This document shows, in pieces, positions 10,592 through 20,706 of a stretch of 64,000 bases of DNA. The notes beneath the pieces were generated by a model that was not told the DNA's origin, ran no database searches, and saw nothing but the letters and a program-made list of their open reading frames with translations. The stretch is from assembly GCA_949317995.1 (NCBI GenBank), contig OX439047.1:51161505-51225504 (forward strand), given 5' to 3'. The DNA is from Acholoe squamosa (taxonomy: Eukaryota > Annelida > Polychaeta > Phyllodocida > Polynoidae). Position numbers and translations under genes: made by a program. Within the stretch, counting starts at the first letter, position 1; each line of letters begins with the position of its first letter.

Positions 10592-11968
10592 TCACTGAGT
10601 CCTCCTTACTCGGATTGTTCCGGTAACGAGCGTTTCTATAAACTGGCTTATCTGCCTCACACTCAGCAGCATAATGTCCAGTTTCCTGACATCGAAAAGA
10701 TTTTCAGTGATCTTCTTTACCAAGTTGGTAACCAGGTCCTCTGATAAAGACGGACTGGTGTTCGGTTTGGTATCGGGTTGAGTCACAGGAGGTTTGGTGG
10801 TAATCACTTTCTCCTTGACGTAACCCGTCTTCTTTCCCCAGTTCCGGTTGTACCGGGGGTTCCCTTGGCCAACGGCCCCAACGTTTTCATCTTCGTCAGG
10901 TTCCCCTGATTCGGATGAATCAGTTTCGGGTATCCCATCCGGGATTATCATTGCTGACATCCGTTGAGGTACCTTCCCGGCAAAGATCCGGGCCTTACGA
11001 TCATAATGATCTAAGGAATGGAACAAATCTGTCAAAGAGGCATCATTCTTCCAAGCTTCACAGGCCACTGTCCTGTGTTCCTGATTCCGCAATCCTTCGA
11101 TGAATTGTTTAAACATTTCATCTAAGACGCATTCATCATCTAATCTCCATTGAGGTCTGGCTTTATGCAACAGTCGTTGACATTCTAAGCTGAACACTTT
11201 GGCAGATTCCTTAGGTTTCTGCGTTCTTTTAGTGAACGTCAGCCAAGGATCTTCCCCAACTATATTTCCATATAAATATGAAGCAATCTCTATGAGTTCA
11301 TCATATTTCATATGGGCTGAGAGTTCTATAATTTGGGAATCTCTCCATTGTTCCACGGCTCCTTTACCGTCGCCTTCCTTTAACCAGCATACTAGATAAG
11401 GGAGAGCTTCCGCTTTACCCCATCCATTGCAGTTAAAGACATCTGCGCAGCCTTGATACTCTTCCTTCCAAGGATTCTTGGCATTAAAGGGAGTAGGTAT
11501 CTTAGCTACTCTACGAGCCGGATTCGTGGATCCAGTAAGGGTTAACCCCCTACTCCATTCCATGATCTCCGTATCGTCCAGACCTTGATTGTAACAATCA
11601 ACACCTAAGTTAGCAATCGCTGCATTGGAATCATGCAGTGCTTGTAACCCTGGAGAAAGAGATACTCGGCGACTGAGTCTCTTTTTCCTTGGAGGATTCG
11701 TACCATAAGTACCTCCAAAGCCACCGGGTGGTGGTCCTCCTCCACCCCCTGATCCTCCTGCTCCGTATGGAGGCACCTGTGAGAAGGTGTATCCGCCGGC
11801 TTGAGGAGTTGACCCTGGATTATTGGTGGGTTGTGCATTTCCACCAAAATTAAAGAGACCACTGTTGTTATAAGTGTTTCTTCCTGTTCCATACGACTGA
11901 TTTCCATTATTGGAACCAGTTCTACCGGCAGAGGGTCTGCTTCTGAAGGTCCGGATCCTTGATCGCAT
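10592..11968 (-). pseudogene. gag: TE-A gag, capsid part with displaced CCHC knuckle
   Basis: 458 residues. A Gly/Asn-rich stretch precedes a Ty3-type capsid core (NPWKEEYQGCADVFNCNGWG, then FTKRTQKPKESAKVFSLECQ). The capsid matches those of TE-B and TE-D. Near 10630-10680 the zinc knuckle CQETGHYAAEC is encoded one frame away from this ORF, and its first cysteine reads as serine. The nucleocapsid is therefore both frameshifted and degraded. The ORF overlaps the coiled-coil part of gag (11605-13077), so one further frameshift lies near 11940. Confidence 0.8.
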
Positions 11969-13077
11969 CCGGATTGCCCTCCAGCTGTACTGGAATTCCC
12001 GGATGTTCGTCCGGTTGTTCCTCCTGATGTATTCCGGGCGTTACCATTAGACGGATTCGTTCCCGATTGGGATTGATTCCATCCATACTGGGCATACGGG
12101 CCATTTGGTCCCCCTAAAGGTGACTGTTGTGGCCATCCGCCGTCAAAGGTGGAGGTTCCTACTGAGTGGTTTTGTTTAACTCCACTCGTGGAAACACCCC
12201 CAGCATTTCCCGTACCTAAACCAAGAGGTTTCGAGGTATTATCCGTAAATCTAACCTGATGACTCTTTACTTCTTCGCAACGAGGTACAGTTGTCTCTGT
12301 TGCCTCGTCTTCGTCCCTCAAAGAGTACATCCGGTTACACGTCGTGTTTAGGGCAATTCCTGAAACAGTGAAGTCTGGTTCAAGAGTGCCTACTGCACGG
12401 CCAGTATCCTCTAGATATTTTGACATCTGGATAGCTTTAGCTTCCAGTTCGGAATAATCATCTAGCATTTTTGTCTGCTTAGCAGTCAAGTCTGCGGATT
12501 CACGTATCCATTGACCTCTGAGTTTTTCATGCTCTTCAGTTTGTTTATGATACGTACTTTGTGCATCTTTGAAGGCTGATTCTATTTTCTTCAGCTCTTC
12601 TTGATACTTGCCATAGGCCGATTGAGTTGAATTTAACTCTTGTTTAGTTTTATTCAACTCATCACACGAGGCTCTGTATTCCAGATCCGCCGTGTATAGT
12701 GCATCACGATACTGTTCGTGCTGGAGTTGGAAATCTTGTTTTTCCTTCTCCATTTGATCCAATAACAGTTGTTGTTGGCGTCTACAACTCTGATCGTAAT
12801 CAAGACGTTCTGATATCAACTGTTTGTTTTCAGTCAGAATTTTGTCTCGAGTTCCTGTCAGTGTAATGAGATCCTTTTGGATCTTCTCGTATTCAGCTCT
12901 CATATCTTCAAGCTCGTCCATTTTGTTCTTTTCAAATCCACATTTTTGGTGTTTAATTTGAGAACTATATGGAGTTTCAAACATACCTGTACTAGGCTTC
13001 GGTACCTCAAATGGTAGTTGACCAAATTGAGCGGTACTTTTGTGCATAGGTGCAGGTTTCAAAGTACCTCCTGGCAT
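11605..13077 (-). pseudogene. gag: TE-A gag, N-terminal coiled coil part
   Basis: 490 residues from an ATG at 13077. Residues about 45-225 form a long charged coiled coil rich in Glu, Gln, Lys and Leu (for example EYEKIQKDLITLTGTRDKIL). A Gly/Asn/Ser-rich linker follows, and after about residue 370 the frame is no longer meaningful because gag continues in the overlapping ORF 11968-10592. TE-B gag has the same order in a single 864-residue ORF, which shows what the intact protein looked like. A long coiled coil ahead of the capsid is unusual for a short Ty3-type gag. Confidence 0.75.
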
Positions 13078-13298
13078 GAATAAGGAATCTCCAAATTCTT
13101 CCAGTTCATCGTGTAAGTTCTTTCTTACATCCGCTAACCCATCAGGGTAGTGTTCCTATGGATCTCTCCACTCCGTACCTTGGGATGGTGACTTGATTTC
13201 ACCATCTTCCATCGGGGAATTTAGCTCATAATTTGGGCCATTTCCCCTAACTGGGCTCAGCTCAGTCATTTCTGACTGCGCTTACCCGAAGACCAACT

Positions 13299-13311
13299 GG
13301 TCATGGCACCA
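13299..13311 (-). promoter_or_regulatory. TE-A primer-binding site
   Basis: On the minus strand TGGTGCCATGACC follows the 5' LTR after one spacer base. It differs by one base from the TE-B and TE-C sites (TGGTGCCGTGACC). The first 12 bases of that common form match what is expected for the 3' end of animal tRNA-His. Confidence 0.7.
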
Positions 13312-13312
13312 G

Positions 13313-13731
13313 TGTAGTGGTTCGTCTCGTTAAGTTAGATTAAGTAATCATAACGAAGAGAGAGAAAGTTTCCGGGTAGGCAACCGAGCTTTTATTTCAT
13401 AGCTTATGTTACATACGATCACGGCCTCAGAGGACTTCATGCTACTAGGGCATTCGGTTACCCTTTCGGGTAACGACCTGGTTGAGCAGTGGGTTAAACC
13501 ACTACTGAAGAACATAGGAGTAGAACCAGCCTTATATAGGGAAAAATCCCGCGAAACTCAGACCGGCCACGTGACGTGTGGCGGACGAGTGGTAGGCCCC
13601 CTGGTGTAATGGATACGAACCCAGAGGCAGGTGCTGCCACCTGCCATCCGGATTCCCCCACTACACCCGAAGACCTAGGTCTGAGTCCCACGGGTACATG
13701 AACGTAAAAGTGTAAATACCATACCCCTACA
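13313..13731 (-). repeat. TE-A 5' LTR
   Basis: Minus-strand ends are TGTAGGGG and CACTACA, matching the TG...CA ends of the related LTRs. It is followed by the primer-binding site. It is 419 bp long, compared with 357 bp in TE-B. No partner was found at the 3' side of TE-A within the window. Confidence 0.75.
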
Positions 13732-14032
13732 CATACATAACCAGGCCTAAGTAACACAAGAAGAAAGAAAAAAAATCTCCAATGTGAGACCAGTGGTCCT
13801 TCCTGGGGCTAGGCAATATGGCCGAATACAAGGGCCACCAGTGAAGAACCTGTTAAATAACACCTGAATGGAAGTGGTGACATCTAGTAATACAATTGGG
13901 AACTGCTACTGCCCATTTATCACCACTTATATGCGCGCATATAAGTAGCTTATAAATAGACATACGACAACTCCAATCTAGTTTGGGCGAATATTTTATT
14001 GGACCTGGCCAATAAACATACATAACCAGGCC
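13732..14032 (-). repeat. DIRS B1-A2-B2 split direct repeats
   Basis: A2 (about 13768-13951) is a near-identical copy of the A1 repeat at 31818-32000 in the same orientation, and both include the palindrome TTATATGCGCGCATATAA. A 16-bp B repeat, CATACATAACCAGGCC on the plus strand, occurs at 14017-14032 (B1) and 13732-13747 (B2), on either side of A2. The B2 copy ends exactly where the TE-A LTR begins. Confidence 0.7.
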
Positions 14033-14073
14033 AACACGCCAAACAGAATGGAGAAGAAAAGAAAACCCAGATA

Positions 14074-14936
14074 TTACATGAATAAGGCGCTAACCATACG
14101 CCGATCAAGATGGATACCAGCTTGTTTGGATTTTGTCAAATAATGCAACACACTCAATGATTTCCAATCACCAATGTTCTTGATGTCCAATAGACTGAAT
14201 CCTGCATCTGCCAAGGCCGATGCACCTCCTCTGCGTAGCGAGTGTGAATACAACTTATCGATGCGAGTGTGAAGACAACTTATCGATGCCTGACTTGGCA
14301 CACAACTTGTGCAACTTGCCCAAGTACCATGAGTAACTGCCACGACACCATTGGCCATTTTTCATGTATGACACTACTTGTGAGTCACTGGATGGGTAGA
14401 TCGCCATAGATAACAGCAAGGTCAGGTAAAATTTAAGGCAGAAGATTGAGTCATAGATGAGTGTGAAAGGTATGAACAAGACCCGCTCTTTAAATGAAAT
14501 AGTCTTTGTACGGCGAAGTCTGACAGAGACACCCCAGACTTCCCAGGTCAAGTCTGACAAGCAGACTGCCAGTCCTTGTTCAACAACATTGGACTTACGT
14601 AATAAGCCCCTGAAGCACATGATAACAGCGATCCAAAATGCCACGTCCTCAGAACATGATATATCCAATAGTTTATAAATACACTTTAAGTCCTGTACTG
14701 ACGCTGGTCGCGCCTGGCCTTCGAATACCTCTCATAGTGATGTACAGTTCAAATGTATCAGGGTTGACATGTGAATATCCTAGGACCTTGTGCAACACCC
14801 AAAGTCCTCCTAGGTACTGTCTAATGGAGCTGTAGCGCAATCTTTCAGCCAAGTGTGTAACATATAACAACACGACTTCTATACTAGCAGGGAATGGAAC
14901 ATATATTTTATGCAAAATTCCACATAAGAGTTCCAT
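14074..14936 (-). pseudogene. DIRS tyrosine recombinase, frameshifted
   Basis: Three overlapping pieces (14936-14673, 14668-14255, 14358-14074) make up one tyrosine recombinase. The first holds the helical core-binding region (YSSIRQYLGGLWVLHKVLGY). The second has the catalytic arginine region (CFRGLLRKSN). The third has SHSLRRGGAS for the H-x-x-R box, then IGDWKS and the likely nucleophile in LHYLTKS. This enzyme would insert a circular DNA intermediate. A 25-bp tandem duplication at about 14240-14289 repeats the sequence just before the HxxR box and shifts the frame, so this copy is inactive. Confidence 0.8.
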
Positions 14937-14945
14937 TGACTCTTC

Positions 14946-16271
14946 TTAGTACGCTCTGTGGCTCCAGCCATCCACTGTGACTGGTAGTTCCGTAGTTTGT
15001 GAGTCAAGACATCCCCTGCAGCAGAAGTCATTTATCAGAAATGACGGCAATCCTTTTGCACACCTTTTATCCGTACAGCGCGACAAAAAGTCAGGAACAT
15101 TATCTTTAGATTTAACACAAGTAGCAACAATATGAAAATTATGTACAACTGATAACCAAAATAATTCTCTTATCCACCACATACAGCGAACACAGTGATC
15201 TGCCCGTATTTATCATACGTTGGACTTGGGTATTGTCGGTTCTGACTATAACTTTTGTATCCGACCAATCATTTCCCCATCGCTGCGCTGCGGCAACCAC
15301 TGGCCAGACTTCCAGTAGGTTAATGTCCGCCAACTCATCATATTCACAAGGGGGTTCAACCGTATGATGTAAAGGAAAGCAATTGTACAATTGCTTATAG
15401 GCAGGTAGCTTCCATGCACCTACTAACCAATCACCATTATAACATGAGCTGAATCCAGTTAGTGATGAGTCAGTGTCTACAACAGGATAACAATCAAAGG
15501 TACATAGAATTTTGGCAGAACCATTGAATACATAACTGAACCTTTTCCACCAGCGGATGTCATCCATAAACCAATCAGGTAGTTTAACCACCGTGACGCT
15601 GTCAGCCATGTATTTGAGTAGGTTAATGACTCTACGCGAAAATGTCCTGCCCCCCCGAATAACTCTACTAGCGTGTGCCAAATGACCACCCAGTTCTTGT
15701 AACTCTTTTTTGGTAGCAACAGTTTTACCCAAGAACTTGTCGATCAGTACTAATAAGTTGTCTAACTTATCTGGGGGTAAGCTGATTTCCATTTTCACTG
15801 TGTCAATTACCAGACCCAAATACTGGACTTTGGTAACAGGGGATAAGATTTTTTTCCATGCAATATGGAACCTGAGACGTCGAAGCAGATCTACCAATAT
15901 CGCCTGACGCCTCGCACACTCCTCATAGCTGTCAGCAACAATGACAAAGTCATCAAGGTAACCGAAGACATTGAAAATACCTCTGCGATTCATACACTGG
16001 ATGACAAACTCAGTTAGTTGAGTAAAGATAAATGGTGCACACCTAAGACCAAACGATAAGGCTTGATCTTCAAAATATTCTGGCGCACCATCCAGACTCC
16101 ACACAAAACCTTGCTTGGAACGATCATCCGGATGGACAGCCACACTACGATAAGCAGATTGGGTGTCCAATACACATAAAAACGAGCCCTCATGTATGAC
16201 ATTAGTAACATCATCTACTTGAGTATAATGAAACGGTTGGCAAGTTGTATACATAAAGTCATTGATACTTT
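14946..16271 (-). pseudogene. DIRS reverse transcriptase/RNase H, 3' part
   Basis: The larger ORF (16254-15139) carries RT from FLCVLDTQSAYRSVAVHP through GLRCAPFIFTQLTE and the catalytic GYLDDFVIVADS. RNase H follows with VVDTDSSLTGFSS and VIVRTDNTQVQRM. The tail of RNase H (VKSKDNVPDFLSRC) is in another frame at 15182-14946. The RT style is that of DIRS elements, not of the Ty3 elements nearby. Its N-terminal part lies at 30439-31357 beyond TE-B. Across the rejoined insertion point there is also a one-base frame change just before the NDFMYTT-like segment. Confidence 0.85.
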
Positions 16272-16628
16272 TGTAGGGGCTCGTAGATCGTGATATAGTG
16301 TGAGCGTCTCCCTCGAGAGGGCGTTTCGAGCGGTGCGCCCATCACCGGTAGTCACTAGAGGTCTCCTCGACCACTGGTCTCTGCAGGGTGGTGGCAGCAC
16401 TGTTCGCCTCGCCCCAGCTCCTACCTGGGGCCGGGGAAGGCGTTAGTCTGACTCTGCCTGCCAACGGAGTCGGACCACCTTTACCTGAGCTTGCACATAG
16501 CTAAGCAGTACACTTCGAGGTGGATGTAAAACATATACCGTAATAAATACGTGCCGGTTGCACTAACCCGAGATACCTTGTCTGGTTTTCACTTCGAACT
16601 AGTCGAGACCTTAATCCGAACGATTACA
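16272..16628 (+). repeat. TE-B 5' LTR
   Basis: It begins TGTAGGGGCTCG and ends CGATTACA. Compared with the 3' LTR it differs at 16283, 16328, 16347, 16617 and 16622. It should hold the promoter. AATAAA at about 16551 and a downstream GT-rich stretch could serve polyadenylation. Confidence 0.95.
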
Positions 16629-16629
16629 C

Positions 16630-16642
16630 TGGTGCCGTGACC
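16630..16642 (+). promoter_or_regulatory. TE-B primer-binding site (tRNA-His-like)
   Basis: TGGTGCCGTGACC lies one base after the LTR. The first 12 bases are complementary to the expected 3' end of animal tRNA-His including CCA. TE-C has the identical 13-mer at 61573-61585 on the minus strand. Confidence 0.75.
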
Positions 16643-16700
16643 AGTCCTTGGTGTTAGTGCGCGGCCCTGGAGGCCGAACACGAGCACGAAGGATCTCGAG

Positions 16701-16775
16701 ATGAAGCATCAAACATCTCGGGATCCACACCGAATGACACTGCTCATGCTAACGACTTTAACAGAACACAAATGA
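16701..16775 (+). CDS. Upstream ORF overlapping the gag start (ATGA)
   Basis: A 24-codon ORF begins at ATG 16701 and stops at TGA 16773-16775. The gag ATG is 16772-16774, so stop and start overlap as ATGA. The arrangement would allow ribosomes to terminate and restart on gag. The peptide (starting MKHQTSRDPH) resembles nothing I know, and it may act only as a translational control. Confidence 0.4.
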   Translation: MKHQTSRDPHRMTLLMLTTLTEHK

Positions 16776-19366
16776 GAGGATATACCTCTATAGCTGGACC
16801 CAAAGTGGAGAGGGTAGTCCGAAATCTCGGATCAGAGGAGATGCCCACTCCAGCCGCGAACTATACTTATAGACTAAGCACTGAGTCCACAGGGACACCG
16901 CCACCAATTACGATGATGACCCTCGATGCTCAACGAGCAGCCTCAGCTCGAGCAGAAACGAAAACAACAAGTCCTCGCCGATCCCTAGACGACGTAGACG
17001 TCTCAGTATTCGACATAGGAGGTTCGAAGAGAGTTACTGAGTCGGCAGCAGAGTACTTGCGCGAGCAGGCCAAGCTGAGTTTCGACGCCATGAATAGAGT
17101 TCGCCTACATCAAGGGTTACCAAAGCTAGAAGACTCTGAACAGAAAGTTCTGAGGCTTAGAAACCTGGAGAAACAATGTTACCAGTATCAAACCGAGAAA
17201 GAACGAATGTTGAATGACATGAAAGAACTCGAGGAAAAAGCCGAATTGAAAGAGAAAGCCAATCGCGACCTCAAACACCAGGCATATGTCATGCAAAGGA
17301 ATATAGAACTCTCTAAGGCCGAGTGGGAGAACGTGAAGCTTAGAAGAGAAGTTGACCTGGAGGAACAGGAAGCTAGCTCCACCATCAGGAATCTCAAACT
17401 AAAGAAAGAGGCCGAGCAAATAAAGGCCGAGATGGAACAATACAAGTACGAAGCAAATAAGTTGCTAGAGATTCGGGATCAATGCATATTGAATAATGAG
17501 GATGTGATGGAATCCATTAAAGACAGCAATCAGGACTTATTCCTGAAGCAACAAGAGCTTTGCCTTGAAATAGCCAACCTGACGAAGCGTAAGATGACCC
17601 TCGACACATACGTGTCTGGAATAGAGAGTGATGGTCAGATCGATAAAGTAGACCCTGTTGTGGGGAAAGACACATCTTTCGAAACAGACACAAGTGCTTC
17701 TGTAACACAGTTAGATATACTCTACCAACAGAAATTATCTAAAAGCGAAATACCTACTGATGCCACGTTCGTGAAGGGACCCTCACCTGTAGCAACATCA
17801 ACACCAGCCGAGGCTTTAAAAAAACCGGATCGATACGACCCATTCGTAAACAATAATGCCGATCTCCATGTCCGAAAGGATAGTGTCTATGATCCGAATC
17901 ATGAAGCAAGGACAACTGAACCTGAAAAACGTAGAATACGATTCAGTGTCACTACTGCCAAAAACAACGAAACTGAATACAGTGCTACTGATGGACAAGA
18001 AGGTCACTTCGAGCTGTCTTATGATGACAACTCGGTAGATGGATCAGAACCTTTGGGCACCGGGAACCAAGGTGCGGTAGGGGGTAGTGCTTCGGGTACT
18101 ACCCAAGGACCGACTGCACCCCCTCCCGGGGCTGGGGGCGCTACAGGGGGACCTTCGAGGCGCCGGTCCCGAAGTAGCGTGTTAGAAGACATGCTGAATC
18201 AATCAGCTAATACCTCGAACACTGCACATAGTGAGGAGACCATTCGAGAATGGAGTGATAACCAATGCCAAAAATTGGTACGGACTAACAACGCGGCTAG
18301 GCGACAGGCCATTCTACCCAAGCTATACGAAGGTGTAAAGACTTGGAAAGAATGGTTCTCGAACTTCACTGATGACATGAGGTGCAATGCATGGACCCCT
18401 GAAGATGCTTTGCCTCATCTAATCAGATGCCTGAAACACGGCCCCGGCCGGATAGCTGTCGAAAAGTGGAACGAAGTGTACTTCGAATGGGGCACTTTCC
18501 AACAGCTAGTTGAGATCGCCAGCATCTTGCTGTACAACTTGGTGAGTGAAGACCCTTTCATGCTCTTCAAGAAACGAACACAGAAGCCACAAGAATCATT
18601 TCGAGCCTACGGGTATGAGTTGCAGTCCCTGTTACAGAGGGCACGGCCAGGAACCAATCCTTCCGATAAATTTTTCCTGAACGATCTGCTACCACAATTC
18701 GTGAGCAGACTTCGAGACGAGGATCAGCAACAAGCAGCTTTAGATGCTTGGAAAGGACGAAATCCGACATTAACTGACCTGTTCGAGGGAATTGAATGCT
18801 GGACGGTGAAGAAGACCCTCATGGCGGGAAAAGTAGAAATGAAATCCTCAAATACTAAGGTTTGTGCGAGTACTTATACTAGTACTGCTTCTGTGTCGGG
18901 GATACACCAACCGACGTACACTGAATTGACTGATAATGACTTCGAGATCATAGAGATCGAAGAGGAAGACGGCAGTATCTCTGCAGTACAGGTTAAAAAA
19001 GACGTTAAACGAAAATATATCCCTCGGCGGATATATAACCGACGAGCTAATGAACCTCGGGTGGAGCCAAAGCCCAACTCAGACAGCCATGCACGTGAGA
19101 TGGCCGTAGCTCGAACACCAGTAATGTCCCCACCAAGAACTACTGTAACACCCGAACCTCTAGACATGAAGAAAATGATGGAGGATTTCATGAAAACTTT
19201 CTCCGAGACAATGTATAACAGACCCACACGTCGGAGAGTAGATCATAACAGACTACAGTGCTACCATTGCCAAGAAATGGGGCATTATGCTCACGAATGT
19301 ACAGCCCCAAAACCTGTGCTATCCCGAGTTAATTATGTAGAAGAGACAAAGGATGAGGAAAACTAA
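16772..19366 (+). CDS. gag: TE-B gag polyprotein
   Basis: A single intact ORF of 864 residues. After a short leader come a strongly charged coiled coil (about residues 125-290), an acidic and Gly/Pro-rich linker (PPPGAGGATGGPSRRRSRS), then the capsid core (about 480-680; KTWKEWFSNFTDDMRCNAWT and FKKRTQKPQESFRAYGYELQ). The CCHC knuckle CYHCQEMGHYAHEC is near residue 832. Gag would package element RNA and assemble particles. It is much longer than usual Ty3-type gag because of the coiled coil. Pol starts 14 nt after the stop in another frame, so frameshifting or reinitiation would be needed. Confidence 0.9.
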   Translation: MRGYTSIAGPKVERVVRNLGSEEMPTPAANYTYRLSTESTGTPPPITMMTLDAQRAASARAETKTTSPRRSLDDVDVSVFDIGGSKRVTESAAEYLREQAKLSFDAMNRVRLHQGLPKLEDSEQKVLRLRNLEKQCYQYQTEKERMLNDMKELEEKAELKEKANRDLKHQAYVMQRNIELSKAEWENVKLRREVDLEEQEASSTIRNLKLKKEAEQIKAEMEQYKYEANKLLEIRDQCILNNEDVMESIKDSNQDLFLKQQELCLEIANLTKRKMTLDTYVSGIESDGQIDKVDPVVGKDTSFETDTSASVTQLDILYQQKLSKSEIPTDATFVKGPSPVATSTPAEALKKPDRYDPFVNNNADLHVRKDSVYDPNHEARTTEPEKRRIRFSVTTAKNNETEYSATDGQEGHFELSYDDNSVDGSEPLGTGNQGAVGGSASGTTQGPTAPPPGAGGATGGPSRRRSRSSVLEDMLNQSANTSNTAHSEETIREWSDNQCQKLVRTNNAARRQAILPKLYEGVKTWKEWFSNFTDDMRCNAWTPEDALPHLIRCLKHGPGRIAVEKWNEVYFEWGTFQQLVEIASILLYNLVSEDPFMLFKKRTQKPQESFRAYGYELQSLLQRARPGTNPSDKFFLNDLLPQFVSRLRDEDQQQAALDAWKGRNPTLTDLFEGIECWTVKKTLMAGKVEMKSSNTKVCASTYTSTASVSGIHQPTYTELTDNDFEIIEIEEEDGSISAVQVKKDVKRKYIPRRIYNRRANEPRVEPKPNSDSHAREMAVARTPVMSPPRTTVTPEPLDMKKMMEDFMKTFSETMYNRPTRRRVDHNRLQCYHCQEMGHYAHECTAPKPVLSRVNYVEETKDEEN

Positions 19367-19380
19367 AGAGGATCGCACCC

Positions 19381-20706
19381 ATGGCAAAAGATGTGATCCG
19401 TGATTCGAAAATCTGCCAAAAAGCCACCGCTGGCGAACCCAAGCTAGTACAGGAATCAATACCCTCCGGGGGACTGGTACGTGAGAAGGACCCTCTCACC
19501 CCAGCCCGGGCCGGGGGCTTCGACGGGGTAGGGGCAGACGTATGCCAGGACCTGAGGGAGAAATCCTACGTCGAAGAAGAGGGAGGTTGGGTTGAAGAGT
19601 TGACGCGAGTGAGTGCGGCACACCTCCCCCCGAACCATCCGTGTGTAACCTTCTTGAAGGGCTTCGGATGGGAGATCGGTGATTCCAAGGAACAACTCCG
19701 ATTCGCCAAGAACTCCTCACCTTTGTGGGGGAAACGATGGTATATTGCTGTATCGGTGAAGGGGCGGACTGGGGAATTTTTGATTGACACAGGTGCCAGC
19801 CATTCGTGTGTCTCGAAAAAATTCTTCAGTCTGGTGTCCGGCAACCATGAAACGCTACCAGTTGGCGTTAATGCTTGCACGGCCGACGGTAGCCAGATGC
19901 AGACTTTTGGCAAGACTTTCATACAGATCGGGATGGGGGGCTACGAGTATGTAATGAGCCCTACTATAGCCGAGATAAGTGACGACGGGATAATTGGCCT
20001 GGACTTCGCAAGTTTGTATGGTGCTGTATTGGACCCCCGATTTGGGATGTTGAAAATAAGGCAACCCTACAACTGCGAGATCCCATGCATATTGAGACAT
20101 GTATCCTCGGTAGCCACCGTGGTACAGACAGTAAAGATTCCGCCAGGGACGGCTTGCGACGTTTTGTGTTCTTCAAACCATGCATTTCGAGGTTTGAATG
20201 CTGTCTTCGAGCCTAATTTTGAAGCACTATCTAGCTTACAGCTAGATTCAGTTGACACTCTGGTGGGAAGTGGATCGTGGACAGTAGTCCCAATTATGAA
20301 CGGGGGTTTGAAACCTGTGTATCTGAGAAAGAATGAGAAAATCGGTGACATGTCCCTGATAGAACACATTTCGGAATCCCGATTTCGAACTGAGTTACCC
20401 ACGGGGACAGTTCGGGGACTACCAGATGACCTAATGAAGTTAGTAAACAACTCTTCCCTGAGGAAGAAGTCAGAAAAAGAAAGACTTCGAGCCCTGCTTG
20501 CCACCTACAACGATGCCTTCGGGAAACCGGGGGGCGCGGTAGGTCGCACTAGCAAGGTACTACACACGATTGACACTGGTGATTCAAAGCCTTTCAAAAT
20601 ACCCTATAGGAGGTTACCACTAAAAAAAGAAGGTGGAGGCGGAGAAACAAATCCTCGAACAGCTGGAAAAAGGGGTCATAGTGCCGAGCACGAGCCCTTG
20701 GTCTAG
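19381..20706 (+). CDS. pol: TE-B pol, protease and start of RT
   Basis: 441 residues from an ATG at 19381. Conserved pol N-terminus (WVEELTRVSAAHLPPNHPC), then the aspartic protease site FLIDTGASHSCVSKKFF and IIGLDFASLYG. It continues to the RT entry region (HTIDTGDSKPFKIPYRRLPL). There the frame is lost at an A run (20622-20628): one A too many relative to the sequence that restores the RT frame. After about residue 415 the translation is meaningless. The true gene continues at 20633-23365. This could be a real mutation or a homopolymer error in the assembly. Confidence 0.85.
   Translation: MAKDVIRDSKICQKATAGEPKLVQESIPSGGLVREKDPLTPARAGGFDGVGADVCQDLREKSYVEEEGGWVEELTRVSAAHLPPNHPCVTFLKGFGWEIGDSKEQLRFAKNSSPLWGKRWYIAVSVKGRTGEFLIDTGASHSCVSKKFFSLVSGNHETLPVGVNACTADGSQMQTFGKTFIQIGMGGYEYVMSPTIAEISDDGIIGLDFASLYGAVLDPRFGMLKIRQPYNCEIPCILRHVSSVATVVQTVKIPPGTACDVLCSSNHAFRGLNAVFEPNFEALSSLQLDSVDTLVGSGSWTVVPIMNGGLKPVYLRKNEKIGDMSLIEHISESRFRTELPTGTVRGLPDDLMKLVNNSSLRKKSEKERLRALLATYNDAFGKPGGAVGRTSKVLHTIDTGDSKPFKIPYRRLPLKKEGGGGETNPRTAGKRGHSAEHEPLV

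Larger units (their letters stand above)
2174..13731 (-). mobile_element. TE-A: Ty3/Gypsy-type LTR retrotransposon with accessory ORFs (decayed)
   Basis: In minus-strand order it holds a 5' LTR (13313-13731), a primer-binding site, gag (13077-10592), pol (10539-6345) and a downstream cassette of accessory ORFs (5790-2174). Protease, RT, RNase H and integrase motifs place it in Ty3/Gypsy. Frameshifts split gag and pol, so this copy is inactive. Its 5' LTR abuts a DIRS terminal repeat at 13732. No matching 3' LTR is visible, so the element either continues past position 1 or lost its 3' end. Coordinates cover only the supported part. Confidence 0.85.

Noticed and set aside
20622..20640. Programmed frameshift inside TE-B pol at the A run
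   Set aside because: The shift needed is equivalent to removing one A within RT, where related copies read straight through; a mutation or homopolymer error is simpler.
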